34,023 nucleotides of DNA from Deltaproteobacteria bacterium (GTDB lineage: Bacteria; Desulfobacterota; Desulfobulbia; Desulfobulbales; Desulfurivibrionaceae), in assembly GCA_021802775.1 (NCBI GenBank), contig JAJZRJ010000030.1, forward strand, positions 1 to 34,023, read 5' to 3'. Shown one piece after another: positions 23,649 to 32,313 of this stretch. A program made the translations under genes and the position numbers. The notes under the pieces were generated by a model. It worked only from the letters and a program-made list of their open reading frames with translations, ran no database searches and was not told the DNA's origin. Within the stretch, counting starts at the first letter, position 1, and every line of letters begins with the position of its first letter.

Positions 23649-23899
23649 CAGCACACACCATGTTCGTTGTAACCAAGGATTACATCCGCCGGCCGCGGAT
23701 CGAGATCAGGCAATGCCTTGCAGCGTTTGGCAATGGCCCGCAATTCCTGCACCCTCGCCGGGACTCGCTGTTGATCGGTGAGCCGCTGCAAACGCTCCTC
23801 CAGCGAATGAATGATTGCTTTGGTGATGTTTTCGCCGCTGCGGGCAGCAACCTCGCGCGCCAACCGTTCGGCTTCGGGATTGCGGATGCTGATGGCCAT
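23648..23899 (-). CDS. VapB-type antitoxin (Rv0623-like)
   Basis: An 83-residue antitoxin opening with MAISIRNPEAERLAREVAARSGENITKAIIHSLEERL, the typical start of the PF07704-type VapB family, and a C-terminal toxin-binding tail (DPRPADVILGYNEHG). GGAGAG lies about 9 bases before the ATG. Confidence 0.93.
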   Translation of the reverse strand: MAISIRNPEAERLAREVAARSGENITKAIIHSLEERLQRLTDQQRVPARVQELRAIAKRCKALPDLDPRPADVILGYNEHGVC

Positions 23900-23933
23900 G
23901 GTTTTTCTCTCCGGTGTATTGAAAGTGTAAATT

Positions 23934-23964
23934 ATTATATACGGCGGGTAGGGGTAAAAGTCAA
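23934..23964 (-). promoter_or_regulatory. vapBC promoter
   Basis: Minus strand TTGACT with TATATA at 17 bp, or TATAAT at 19 bp. It sits about 40 bases before the vapB start, in an AT-rich patch (GTATATAATAATTTACAC) that may also be the operator. Confidence 0.65.
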
Positions 23965-24000
23965 CGGGGGTCCAATGCCCTGGTCAAAGTGCTGGGCGCG

Positions 24001-24121
24001 ATGCCCTCAAACCGGCAGCGTTCCAGCAAATCGGGCAGGATCAGGCGTGTGCCTCAGGCGTTGGGGAGAATGGGAAGATCGTTTGGCGGGAATGGAACTT
24101 GGTGTTGCGTCACCGAAATTT
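24001..24121 (+). repeat. Island repeat, copy D
   Basis: Most complete copy. The left end CAAACCGGCAGCGTTCCAGC matches fragment A; the core and right end match B. GTTCCA near the left and TGGAAC near the right are inverted, so the unit could fold into a long imperfect hairpin. It lies between the vapBC promoter and the plus-strand RelE/HTH pair. Confidence 0.85.
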
Positions 24122-24185
24122 CTGTTTTGTGTGGTATCGATTATGTGTTAGGCTGGCAGGGGTGAAGGGGTGCACGTGAAAAGGG

Positions 24186-24214
24186 TTGACCGAAATACCT
24201 AAAAAAGGTATAAA
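24186..24214 (+). promoter_or_regulatory. Promoter and palindrome of the RelE/HTH pair
   Basis: TTGACC, a 17-bp spacer and TATAAA (24209-24214). A palindrome ATACCT-AAAAA-AGGTAT (24195-24211) overlaps both spacer and -10, a likely operator. The -10 ends one base before the annotated ATG, so the start or promoter assignment needs care. Confidence 0.5.
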
Positions 24215-24215
24215 A

Positions 24216-24491
24216 ATGCCGTGGAAGGTGTTCATTCGGAGGCGAGCGGAAAAGCAGGCCCTGCAACTGCCTCGCCCGGTGCTTGCCGCATTGTACGAAC
24301 TCATGGTCAGCATCCGCGAGGCAGGGCCTGTGCGCGGGGAGTGGCCGAACTACTCGAAGCTGCCGGGCAACCGGCACCATTGCCACCTGAAGAAGGGGCG
24401 GCCCACCTATGTGGCCGTCTGGACGGAAAACAAGGACACCATCACGGTGGAGATTGTCTATGCGGGCACTCACGAAAAAGCGCCATACTGA
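24216..24491 (+). CDS. RelE-like toxin
   Basis: A 91-residue RelE-superfamily protein: MPWKVFIRRRAEKQALQLPRPV, then GEWPNYSKLPGNRHHCHLKKGRPTYVAVW and TVEIVYAGTHEKAPY, with the late H...Y typical of RelE/YoeB-like cytotoxins. AAAAAAGGT precedes the ATG. It overlaps the following antitoxin gene by 32 bases. This is the only plus-strand TA module of the cluster. Confidence 0.85.
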   Translation: MPWKVFIRRRAEKQALQLPRPVLAALYELMVSIREAGPVRGEWPNYSKLPGNRHHCHLKKGRPTYVAVWTENKDTITVEIVYAGTHEKAPY

Positions 24492-24825
24492 CCAGGAGCG
24501 GGTCTCCCTCCACCTCCTGGTGCATCCGGCGAATGTGGAACGGATCAAGCGGTATGCCGCATCCATCGAGCCGGGCGAGGGGGAAGAGGGAGCCATCCCG
24601 GTGGAGGAGTTTTTCCACAAGCACTTCACTGGCCAACCGGAATGGGCTGTCGCCCTGCGGGGGTATCGCACCCGCGAAAATCTCACCCAGGCCCGGCTTG
24701 CCGAGGCGACCGGCATTCCCCAGCGGCACATCTCTGAAATGGAAAACGGCAAGCGGCCCATCGGCAAGGAGCGGGCCAGGACGCTGGCCAGGGTGCTGAA
24801 CGCGGATTACCGGGTTTTCCTGTAG
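24460..24825 (+). CDS. XRE-family antitoxin with long N-terminal extension
   Basis: A 121-residue protein. The C-terminal half is a clear XRE helix-turn-helix (RTRENLTQARLAEATGIPQRHISEMENGKRPI); the first 65 residues (KKRHTDQERVSLHLLVHPANVERIKRYA, then an acidic stretch) are probably the toxin-binding part. The start at 24460 follows GGTGGAG by 7 bases. It should repress the upstream promoter. Confidence 0.87.
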   Translation: MRALTKKRHTDQERVSLHLLVHPANVERIKRYAASIEPGEGEEGAIPVEEFFHKHFTGQPEWAVALRGYRTRENLTQARLAEATGIPQRHISEMENGKRPIGKERARTLARVLNADYRVFL

Positions 24826-24856
24826 GCGGCAGTGCTCGTTGCAGCCGCTGCCGGGC

Positions 24857-24984
24857 GATGCCCTTGAGCTGGCAGCGGGCCGGGAGAACGGGCAGGATCA
24901 GACAGGCTTGTGCTTCAGGCTTTGGGGAGAAGAAGGAAGATCGTTTGGCGGGAGTGGAGGTTGGTACTGCGTCACCGGAATTCA
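24857..24984 (+). repeat. Island repeat, copy E
   Basis: Full-length copy from GATGCCCTTGAGCTGGCAGC to GCGTCACCGGAATTCAC, with a 4-base insertion (GACA) in the core; grouped with copy C. It starts 31 bases after the XRE antitoxin stop and ends 57 bases before the stop of the defence-operon glycosylase. Confidence 0.85.
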
Positions 24985-25041
24985 CAATAGAAAAATAGCG
25001 GGCAGCGCTCCCTTGTTCGTACGGGAGAGTGGGCAGGCTGA

Positions 25042-25797
25042 TTATGGATTTCGCGCTCTTGCCAATCTGGAGACCTGACCAAGTGCATATCCAGAGAATT
25101 TGCCCAGCGTTCTCCCTAACTTGATTTTTCCAGTCCTGCAATATTGTTGGATACAGCACGTTTCGCAACGCGGAGCCATAGGCAAGCAACATGCCCTCCC
25201 ATGGGATACAAGGTTCACATGCATGCTGAATCTCAGATTAGGAGGTATCCCAGATTGGACGCGGTTCATGTCTCGTGGCGAGCATGACTTGTCCGGGCGT
25301 GTAGGGCGAACCCACCCCACACGTCGGCATACTCGCCAGCAGTTCGAGTCGACTGGGAACACATCTCTTCCCATCGAGTACATCATGACGCAGCGAGCGG
25401 TTTTCTTGCCAACCCCCGGGAGTCCGGTCAAGTATACTTCGCATTCTGCATCATTCATTGCCCGCAACGGCGCCAGTGTCGGGGCGCCGAAGTCGTGAGA
25501 CAACCGTGCCATAATTTGGCGGATTGTACGGGCTTTCTGTCGTGACAGGCCGCCATGCGCAATGGCATCGGCAATTTCGTCTTCCGATGCATCAGCGAGT
25601 ATCTGAAATGTCGGAAACTTCCTACGAAGGCTTGAAAATGTTGAGCGGTACAAACCTTCGTTGGTTTGCAAGCTGCATAGTATGAACAACAGTTCGCTCA
25701 GTGGATTCGTTTTGTTCCCGTGCGCATAGTCGCCGTACTGCTCTGACAATACGGATGCGATTTCTTCCACAAAGCGAAAGTGTACAGATCGCCGCAT
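25042..25797 (-). CDS. Endonuclease III-like [4Fe-4S] DNA glycosylase of the defence operon
   Basis: A 251-residue HhH-GPD protein. Helix-hairpin-helix LPGVGKKTA (126-134) with Lys132 at the Nth lyase position and catalytic Asp150 in FPVDSNCWRV; C204-x6-C211-x2-C214-x5-C220 is the canonical Nth iron-sulfur loop. It should remove a damaged or mismatched base and possibly nick the AP site. The start at 25797 lies 11 bases past the methyltransferase stop; an in-frame ATG at 25872 would overlap that gene. Position behind a C5-cytosine methyltransferase recalls Mig/Vsr-type enzymes that repair T:G from deaminated 5-methylcytosine, though Mig has Tyr where this has Lys. The last about 12 residues (VSRLARARNP) are encoded by a border repeat, so the native C-terminus was probably replaced. 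Confidence 0.85.
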   Translation of the reverse strand: MRRSVHFRFVEEIASVLSEQYGDYAHGNKTNPLSELLFILCSLQTNEGLYRSTFSSLRRKFPTFQILADASEDEIADAIAHGGLSRQKARTIRQIMARLSHDFGAPTLAPLRAMNDAECEVYLTGLPGVGKKTARCVMMYSMGRDVFPVDSNCWRVCRRVGWVRPTRPDKSCSPRDMNRVQSGIPPNLRFSMHVNLVSHGRACCLPMAPRCETCCIQQYCRTGKIKLGRTLGKFSGYALGQVSRLARARNP

Positions 25798-25808
25798 TGA
25801 GGCGCTTT

Positions 25809-26921
25809 TCACAGGTGAGCTTCGCCGAAAAAATCCTTCACGGCGCTTGCAACATGGAACGCCAACACGCAAGGTACTCCGTTACAGATCATCTTGAATT
25901 TCGCCGACAACGACATGTTATCAGGTAGAACATATTCGTCCGGTACCGATTGAATCCGCAAGGCTTCCCGAACCGACAGGCGCCGAGGCTTCCAAGGATG
26001 CAAGTGAACTTCCTGGTTGCCGTACCACGCGGTCGGGCTGAACCGATAGCGGTGAAGCCGTTTGAATGATTTACCAGAAACATCCCCCTCTTGAACTTCT
26101 CCGAACTTACGGGAGTATGGGTTGAAGAATTCGTCCCCGTTGGCTATGGGTTCCGGATCGCCGTTGCCGAGAAGTGCCGAATAAACCGTAAGCTCTATAG
26201 GAATTCCTTTGGGTTTTTCAGGCTTTTCCCCGAATGGCCCCGTCTTTGGCCATGGGAGTAGTTTCGCTCTCGTGTACTTGTCGATCACCGGCCATGGAAA
26301 CCAACCGTTCTCTTTTCTCGTGAGTTTTCTGCCGACGGCGCGTTCAGCGACTGGCCTCTGAAAGCCGACGACGAAGAGTCTTTCGCGGTCCTGCGGGACG
26401 CCAAATTCAAGTGCATTGAGAATCGCGCAGTCGACGACGTAATTGCGATCTCGCAACTGTGCAATCTTCTGTTCGAGAAACTTCCGGTGTTTGCGGAATC
26501 GGTACAGGCCAGGGACGTTTTCAATCACGAAAAACGTTGGCTGTAGGGCATAGATCATGTCCACGAATACAGTTGTGAGCTGCCCGTTCGAACCGTTTCC
26601 GCCAGCGTGCGTACCGCCGGTGCTAAAATCCGGGCATGGGGGGCCCCCAATTACGCCGAATGTTTGCGGTCGTAGGCCGGAAAACGCTTCCTTGAGGACA
26701 TGTCTCGCCACGAGATCCCAAATGCTCCCAGGGTTGGAGATGTGAGCGGTCACCAGCCCATTCTTGCCCGCGGAAGACAACCAGGAGGACATGCCGTGCT
26801 CGTAACCCGTGATGAACGAGGGACAATTTTCATTGGTCCAGCAGATAGAGAATCCCGCCTGCTTGAAGCCGATATCGAAAAAACCTCCCCCAGTAAAAAA
26901 AGACATAATTGGGATTGCCAT
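25809..26921 (-). CDS. C5-cytosine DNA methyltransferase (DrmMII-like)
   Basis: A 370-residue enzyme that transfers methyl from SAM to cytosine C5 in DNA. Motif I is SFFTGGGFFDIGF, motif IV is GGPPCPDFS with catalytic Cys96, motif VI is ENVPG (Glu134), motif VIII is QDRERLFVVGF, and motifs IX-X are LSVREALRIQSVP and ICNGVPCVLAFHVA. The target-recognition region lies between about 190 and 310. It starts at the base following the DrmB-like stop codon, so the two are coupled. In DISARM a C5 methyltransferase marks host DNA; the same role is inferred. No restriction endonuclease gene is adjacent. Confidence 0.92.
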   Translation of the reverse strand: MAIPIMSFFTGGGFFDIGFKQAGFSICWTNENCPSFITGYEHGMSSWLSSAGKNGLVTAHISNPGSIWDLVARHVLKEAFSGLRPQTFGVIGGPPCPDFSTGGTHAGGNGSNGQLTTVFVDMIYALQPTFFVIENVPGLYRFRKHRKFLEQKIAQLRDRNYVVDCAILNALEFGVPQDRERLFVVGFQRPVAERAVGRKLTRKENGWFPWPVIDKYTRAKLLPWPKTGPFGEKPEKPKGIPIELTVYSALLGNGDPEPIANGDEFFNPYSRKFGEVQEGDVSGKSFKRLHRYRFSPTAWYGNQEVHLHPWKPRRLSVREALRIQSVPDEYVLPDNMSLSAKFKMICNGVPCVLAFHVASAVKDFFGEAHL

Positions 26922-28817
26922 CTAGCCCTCCCTGGCTAGGCTGAAGAACCCGATTGCTGGATTCCCAAACGGGCCGATAACGAGTCCCCGGTCGAGGAGG
27001 CGGTTGAACTCCTCGCATGCGGTTTCCGGAATGAGGCAGCAACCGTGACAGGCGGCCAGATTTAATGAATCCGGGCCTTGCCCGCCGCTTTGCCCCATCT
27101 CCATGCAAACTGGGTCAGCTGAGCACCACTGCGCTGCCGTCAGCGCCCGCAGAAGAAGCGGCTCCAGCCGGCCCGGTTTTCCCATGCGGACGAGGCCGCC
27201 GAGGGTCCCTTCTGCATCGCCAGCGGCGGTATAGATTAAGATACCTGCCATCGGGGCCGAAGGGTGCTCGGACACATAGAGGCGCTCCCGCAGCGCGGCT
27301 GAACTGTATCCGCATTCGAAGGTGAGACGGTTGATCAGGAGGTGCGCGAGAGTGTGCAGGAGGACATATCGCGGGCCTACACGCCGGTCGCGAAGATGGC
27401 GCGCTTGGCGCAGGGCTTGGAACCTCTCCACAAGCGGCTGCACGCGCCTTTGGACCTCGGTTATCGCTTCCCATTCACGCAATCGCTGTTCGCTTAGGGA
27501 GAGGAACAGGCCTTCGCCAAATACCATATGGGCAGGCAACCACCTCTCTTCTGGCGGCGCGAGACGGAGCATTCCTTGCAAGGCGGCCAGACCGCGATCA
27601 GTGTCGGCGAAAACGCGAGTAAAGCCGGTAAGGGCGCGGGTTTCCCGCAGTTTGTGAGCGAGCGTTACCTTATCGAAATATTGTATAAAAAACGGTGTAT
27701 AGCCGTTCAAGTCGGCCGGCTTCAGCACGAGCTGGTCAAAATCGGCGTATTTAACAAGCGTATCATACTCTTGCCTTCTAAATCCTGTCTCGGCGTCGTC
27801 ACCGGCTGTTTGCTGCATCTGTTGCCCATCGGGGGTATCGCCGCAGACGGTACTGATGGCAAGTTCAAGGTGACGATCATTGAATCCATTCACCAACTCC
27901 ACGAATTGCTTTCGCACCTGTGCAGGCGTGGGCATTACCCCGGCACCGACGAGTATACCAACAAAAGTGCTTATAGGCGGTTGTTCCAGGAGAGAGATCG
28001 CTTCGGCCACAGTGGCATCATTGCTGCGGGGGAGGTAAATTGAATTATGAATCTGCGCGAAGTACACATTGGCAGCGCTCCGGAGCGACCCACGGAGTGG
28101 CCGCCCGCAGCCTTCTCCTTCTTCGGTGCCGAGCCAGGGGCGATGCCCACCGCAAAGGAAAAGTGTCCCGTTTGCATCCAGAGTGCGGCTCAGTATGGTA
28201 TCGGTACCGTCGGGGTTTGCATTGGTGATACCCGAAAGAGTTCTTTCGGGACCGCCGTCGATCTTCACCTTTTGGCCTGCGAGTGTCATGCCGCCGGTTG
28301 AATGCAGCCGCATGGGGGGGTGGGATTGTGGGGGAGTCGCGGTTCCATACACCCATTCGAGCCACGGGAAATCCTGAATATGACCGGCATCACACATTGC
28401 AATGAACGGCACCTGGACAATGTACCTCGTCCAGCCGCGGGCTTCGCACTCCTCGCACTTAATGCGCCCCTTGGTCACGAGGGGGACTTTGCGCATCAGC
28501 CCGCAATGTGTGCAGTAATGCCACTGCGGAAATCGCAAAAAAGGAACAGTCAGGTATCCATTGGTCGGCGGATCGTGGCGGCGCACCCGGCGATGATCCG
28601 GAGGCAAGTAGAAGTGCCCAACGTTGAGCCTAGCAGCAAGCCGCCATTCATCGACCTGGAATTCTTGCTGGTCAATGTTTTCGCTGTCTCCTGACTCGCG
28701 TTTGAACCAGTGATCAAGTCCCCCGCAAATCACGGAAACACCATCCGGCAAAATCATCATCGCGCCGGGGCCGAACGGCGAAATAAGCTGACCGCGGCGT
28801 ACTGGACCTTTAGGCAT
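26922..28817 (-). CDS. DrmB-like DUF1998 protein
   Basis: A 631-residue protein opening MPKGPVRRGQLISPFGPGAM, a hallmark of DISARM DrmB. A Cys-rich zinc region (YCTHCG...CEEC, about residues 85-115) is followed by VPFIAMCDAGHIQDFPW. The C-terminal DUF1998 domain carries RYVLLHTLAHLLINRL, GILIYTAAGDAEGTLGGL and a Cys cluster (CSADPVC, LAACHGCCLIPETACE). In DISARM, DrmB associates with DrmA on DNA. The start at 28817 overlaps the DrmA-like stop by 8 bases; an upstream in-frame ATG at 28880 has no family similarity. Confidence 0.9.
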   Translation of the reverse strand: MPKGPVRRGQLISPFGPGAMMILPDGVSVICGGLDHWFKRESGDSENIDQQEFQVDEWRLAARLNVGHFYLPPDHRRVRRHDPPTNGYLTVPFLRFPQWHYCTHCGLMRKVPLVTKGRIKCEECEARGWTRYIVQVPFIAMCDAGHIQDFPWLEWVYGTATPPQSHPPMRLHSTGGMTLAGQKVKIDGGPERTLSGITNANPDGTDTILSRTLDANGTLFLCGGHRPWLGTEEGEGCGRPLRGSLRSAANVYFAQIHNSIYLPRSNDATVAEAISLLEQPPISTFVGILVGAGVMPTPAQVRKQFVELVNGFNDRHLELAISTVCGDTPDGQQMQQTAGDDAETGFRRQEYDTLVKYADFDQLVLKPADLNGYTPFFIQYFDKVTLAHKLRETRALTGFTRVFADTDRGLAALQGMLRLAPPEERWLPAHMVFGEGLFLSLSEQRLREWEAITEVQRRVQPLVERFQALRQARHLRDRRVGPRYVLLHTLAHLLINRLTFECGYSSAALRERLYVSEHPSAPMAGILIYTAAGDAEGTLGGLVRMGKPGRLEPLLLRALTAAQWCSADPVCMEMGQSGGQGPDSLNLAACHGCCLIPETACEEFNRLLDRGLVIGPFGNPAIGFFSLAREG

Positions 28818-31800
28818 CGTCAGCCTCCTCGTCGAGCACATACAGCTGCGTGATCTCAACCTGGCACTCTGCATCCACATTGCGCAAGGATTGAGGCGTC
28901 GGCCACGAGACGCGCGCTTTGTCTGGCGTGACGTAAGCTCCTGCCGGCCTCATCAGAGGCATGTCGTCGGCGTGCAGTGCACCCGACCACCTTAACCGCT
29001 GCCAGCGCTGCCATTCATCTGTACGTTTTTGGATGACTCGCCGGAGCGCAGCAAGTTCCTCTGGATCTACAAATGACGCGCGCTCATCGAGTATTTTGGC
29101 GGCAGTAGTGACCAACGCGGCGGGAAATGGGTATGGGCTCTCGGCCTGATCAGGGTCGCCCAATTGCATCACGTAACTCGCAATCACCGCATGGATTGCG
29201 CGGTCGAGCGCGGGCCGAGAGAAGGGTGTGACGCTCGTAGGTTCCACTTGGGCGTACAAGCGCTCGTGGTAGCTCCGGAACTTCTCGAAGTGGGAGCGGT
29301 CGCGGGGTTTTGACGCCGTGTAGATCGTGACCACGAGCCCCGGCCGATCCACGTTCCGGCCAACACGGCCCGTCACCTGGATGTACTGCGAGGTCGTTTT
29401 CGGCTGGCCAACAACAGCCATAAGCGAAAGCCGGTCAATATCCACACCTACTTCGATAATGTTGGAGGCAAGACAGACATCTACGGGCTGCCCATGCTGG
29501 GAGTCGGTGGGCACTTCAAGCGCCGAAATGGCTTTAGGTACCTCGTCACCAGGCAGCCGGCCGGTAAGTTCCAACATTTTTTTAATTTGCCGGACCCCTT
29601 GGAAGCCGAGCCCTAGGCGTTGCCTCGAGGCTCCCTTCAGCAAGTCTGGAATGTCCGACTGGAACAGTGTAAGTGTCGTCCCGAGTTCACGGAGGCTATT
29701 GAAGAACAGGAGAAGCGTCCACCAGGGGTCACGGTCAGGTGACGGCAGCGTTTGTGGCGCTTGAAGCAGGGCCGCAAACGTCCTGACCTGGACAGTCTGA
29801 AGCGATCCCAGACCGGGGGCATGAACTCCGACATAAATTCGCCCTCTTTCGAGATTGCCATCTTCCCGGCGCGCGACGCGCGCGAAGAACGAGTCATCGG
29901 CATCCAGGCCAGGCGGCGGGAATAGGCTGGTTCGCTCCCGCGCGTACAAACCCTTAATCTGTTCAGTATAGCTCCGGATCGTCGCAGTGGAGCAGATGAT
30001 TTTCGGCTTGGCCGGATGCGAGCTCCTCCGGTCTGTGCACAGTTCCTCGATGATTGGCTCATAAAGGCCAACCATTGAACCGAGTGGGCCGGAGATGAGG
30101 TGCAGTTCGTCCTGAATGATGAGGCCTGGCGGGGAGTGTTGCCTCGTCCCATCTTCGGCTATACCAAACAGAGCGCGCGCCTGTGGGCGCCACGCAAGCA
30201 TGGCAAACTTGTCTACCGTTCCGATGACGAGGGAGGGCCTTGCTCCATAGATGTCTTCGTCGATGACATGGAGCGGGAGGAACTGGTGGAAATCGCAGTG
30301 GCGATCAGGGCATGCATAGACGACCGTATTGCCGCGTTGCGTGTAGCCAATGACACGTGGGATGCCCCGCGCCCCTCGGCCTCGCCCTCTTCCTGCGAGA
30401 TTGACCGGCCCCATCTGGGCTCCGCACCACGGACAACGGTCGAGCACGAATTGATTTTCTTTTGCTCCGTCACCCCTGGTGAGGCTGCGAAATACAGCCA
30501 GAGCGTCAGCTCGCGTGTTGGGAGTGGTTGAGCCCCCCAGCCATATCCCAATAGAAATTTCGGTATCACCCAAATCCCCCGCGTTCTGGCGCCGGACGAA
30601 TTCCATAGCGCACACGAGCCGCGAAGCGCGCTGAAATTGCTGCGCAGTCAGCAAGCGCAGCGTGTAGCGCATGAGCGCATGGACTCCGGTATCAGTTGGA
30701 TCCCTCAAGCGGCGTAGAAAGATGCTAAATGCTGCCAGTCCGAAGTACGCTTCGGTCTTGCCGCCGCCAGTAGGGAACCAGATAAGTTCTACCCGCTCCC
30801 GGTCGGCATCGGCCGCATCTGCAGTAGAACGTAGAGACGCGAGAATGAAGGCAATTTGAAATGCGCGCCATTGGCACATTTTTGCGTGCGGCGAATTCAA
30901 ATCATGTTTTTCGTAAGTCTCCGAGAACAGCAGCATCCTCGTTTGCTGATCGTACGATGCGATGCGCGCCTCGCGCCGTGATCTCATCTGCTGGATGAGC
31001 ATGGCACGATTTGCCAGCATGAAAGCGTGGCGGACTTGCGGATCGCTCTTCAGTAGTGAGATGCCATCGCGCATCCGTTTTGCTGATTCCGCGCATTGTC
31101 TCGTATGCGAACGCGCGGTATCTTGCAACCGGCTGTTGATCCCGCCGATCCGCTTCTCCTGCGCAGCAATCCAGCTTTCGTACTCGCCGACAATGGCCTC
31201 AAGCTCGCTGGTGCCGTCGGATTCATGGTCAAGGCCGGCGAGGGATCGCATAGACGCGACAAGGGGTTGGTTGTTGCTGGAACGGATATTTGGCGTGGTG
31301 CTCGGTGTCTCGAATATTGGCAGGCATTCGGCGGAGACGCGCTCTGCTCGGTCTGGAGTATCGCCCCGCACCCAATCGGCCGCGCACCCGTGGCCCACAG
31401 CGAACGTAAGCTTATCCCGGTAAAGCAACTCCAGGGAAAACTCCTCGCTGTCCAATGGTTCGGCTGTGGGGTACGGTAGGATTGTCCCTGCGGAGTCGCT
31501 GGGTTCGATATGCACATCGAGGTGGCATTGGAACATGGATTGCGAATCTAGTCGGCCATCCGCGAGTTGGCGATTGACCAGGCAGACCGTGATGAGGAAG
31601 TCATTTTTCCCCGACAGGTAAGGCCTGGCAAAGAGTTCGATACGCACATCGAGATTCTCAGTGTTTTCTCGAATAGCCCCCCTCGATTCGACATAGCTGG
31701 CGGTGCCAGCCGGGAAGTCTTCGCGGTGGAATCGGCCTGAAAGGCGTACCGGTGAGCGAAGCCACCACTCGCGCTGGCGCCCGACCAGATTGACTGGCTT

Positions 31801-32313
31801 CAGGGTGTAGCGGCCGCCGGTCGCTGTAACCGCCAGTCCGGTGCCTGCCGGGAGGTGAACCAACAGGCTAACAGCCATACTGCTAGGTTTGTAAGAGTTC
31901 GCTGAGGATAGGTCGAGATCATCTGAGTCCGCTTCCCGCAAACTCCGTTCGGCGCGGGCAGCAATAGCCTCGCAGTCGTGAACCGCAGACGCGGTTAGCG
32001 GTTCTGGATCGCTGGCGCCTTGTGGAGAGCCAATCTCCTCGTCAATCGGCGGTAGATGCGCTTCTAGCTCTTCCGGGGCAATTGGCGCTTCTTTTGGATA
32101 CAGAACACCGACACCATAGCGTTTCGTGGGTGGATCCCTCTGGAGAATCTCCTCACCGGTATTGAGCTGTTTATATGGCCTGTAAGCTGCCCCGACGTCG
32201 TCCAATTGAATGAGGGCTGTGCAGTCGATATCTTCTCCGAGGGGGCAGGGGCCTACGAGTTCCTGGCGAAGCGCCACGAGAACAGCGTCACGATTGGCAA
32301 CATGATTGGGCAT
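28810..32313 (-). CDS. DrmA-like SF2 helicase (DUF1998 helicase)
   Basis: A protein of 1167 residues. A family-typical N-terminus (PNHVANRDAVLVALRQELVGP, then QLNTGEEILQRDPPTKRYGVGVLYP) precedes a beta-rich region to about residue 350 and a helical stretch. The split SF2 helicase core has Walker A FPTGGGKT (about 515), a zinc insertion (CPWCG, CPDRHC, about 620-670), Walker B variant QDELH (about 720), SAT, ASNIIEVGVDIDRL and QVTGRVGRNVDRPG. This is the DISARM DrmA layout, a DNA translocase in phage defence. The second ATG (32313) is favoured: AAGGGG is 6 bases before it. It overlaps the NERD-helicase gene by 26 bases. Confidence 0.9.
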   Translation of the reverse strand: MPNHVANRDAVLVALRQELVGPCPLGEDIDCTALIQLDDVGAAYRPYKQLNTGEEILQRDPPTKRYGVGVLYPKEAPIAPEELEAHLPPIDEEIGSPQGASDPEPLTASAVHDCEAIAARAERSLREADSDDLDLSSANSYKPSSMAVSLLVHLPAGTGLAVTATGGRYTLKPVNLVGRQREWWLRSPVRLSGRFHREDFPAGTASYVESRGAIRENTENLDVRIELFARPYLSGKNDFLITVCLVNRQLADGRLDSQSMFQCHLDVHIEPSDSAGTILPYPTAEPLDSEEFSLELLYRDKLTFAVGHGCAADWVRGDTPDRAERVSAECLPIFETPSTTPNIRSSNNQPLVASMRSLAGLDHESDGTSELEAIVGEYESWIAAQEKRIGGINSRLQDTARSHTRQCAESAKRMRDGISLLKSDPQVRHAFMLANRAMLIQQMRSRREARIASYDQQTRMLLFSETYEKHDLNSPHAKMCQWRAFQIAFILASLRSTADAADADRERVELIWFPTGGGKTEAYFGLAAFSIFLRRLRDPTDTGVHALMRYTLRLLTAQQFQRASRLVCAMEFVRRQNAGDLGDTEISIGIWLGGSTTPNTRADALAVFRSLTRGDGAKENQFVLDRCPWCGAQMGPVNLAGRGRGRGARGIPRVIGYTQRGNTVVYACPDRHCDFHQFLPLHVIDEDIYGARPSLVIGTVDKFAMLAWRPQARALFGIAEDGTRQHSPPGLIIQDELHLISGPLGSMVGLYEPIIEELCTDRRSSHPAKPKIICSTATIRSYTEQIKGLYARERTSLFPPPGLDADDSFFARVARREDGNLERGRIYVGVHAPGLGSLQTVQVRTFAALLQAPQTLPSPDRDPWWTLLLFFNSLRELGTTLTLFQSDIPDLLKGASRQRLGLGFQGVRQIKKMLELTGRLPGDEVPKAISALEVPTDSQHGQPVDVCLASNIIEVGVDIDRLSLMAVVGQPKTTSQYIQVTGRVGRNVDRPGLVVTIYTASKPRDRSHFEKFRSYHERLYAQVEPTSVTPFSRPALDRAIHAVIASYVMQLGDPDQAESPYPFPAALVTTAAKILDERASFVDPEELAALRRVIQKRTDEWQRWQRLRWSGALHADDMPLMRPAGAYVTPDKARVSWPTPQSLRNVDAECQVEITQLYVLDEEADDA

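Noticed and set aside
21412-24984. Integron attC sites
   Set aside because: The repeats sit just past stop codons like attC, but I cannot identify paired RYYYAAC and GTTRRRY boxes, and no integrase gene is in view; kept as a hypothesis only.
25042-25797. Vsr-type endonuclease
   Set aside because: The fold signature is HhH-GPD with an Fe-S loop, not the PD-(D/E)XK-like Vsr fold.
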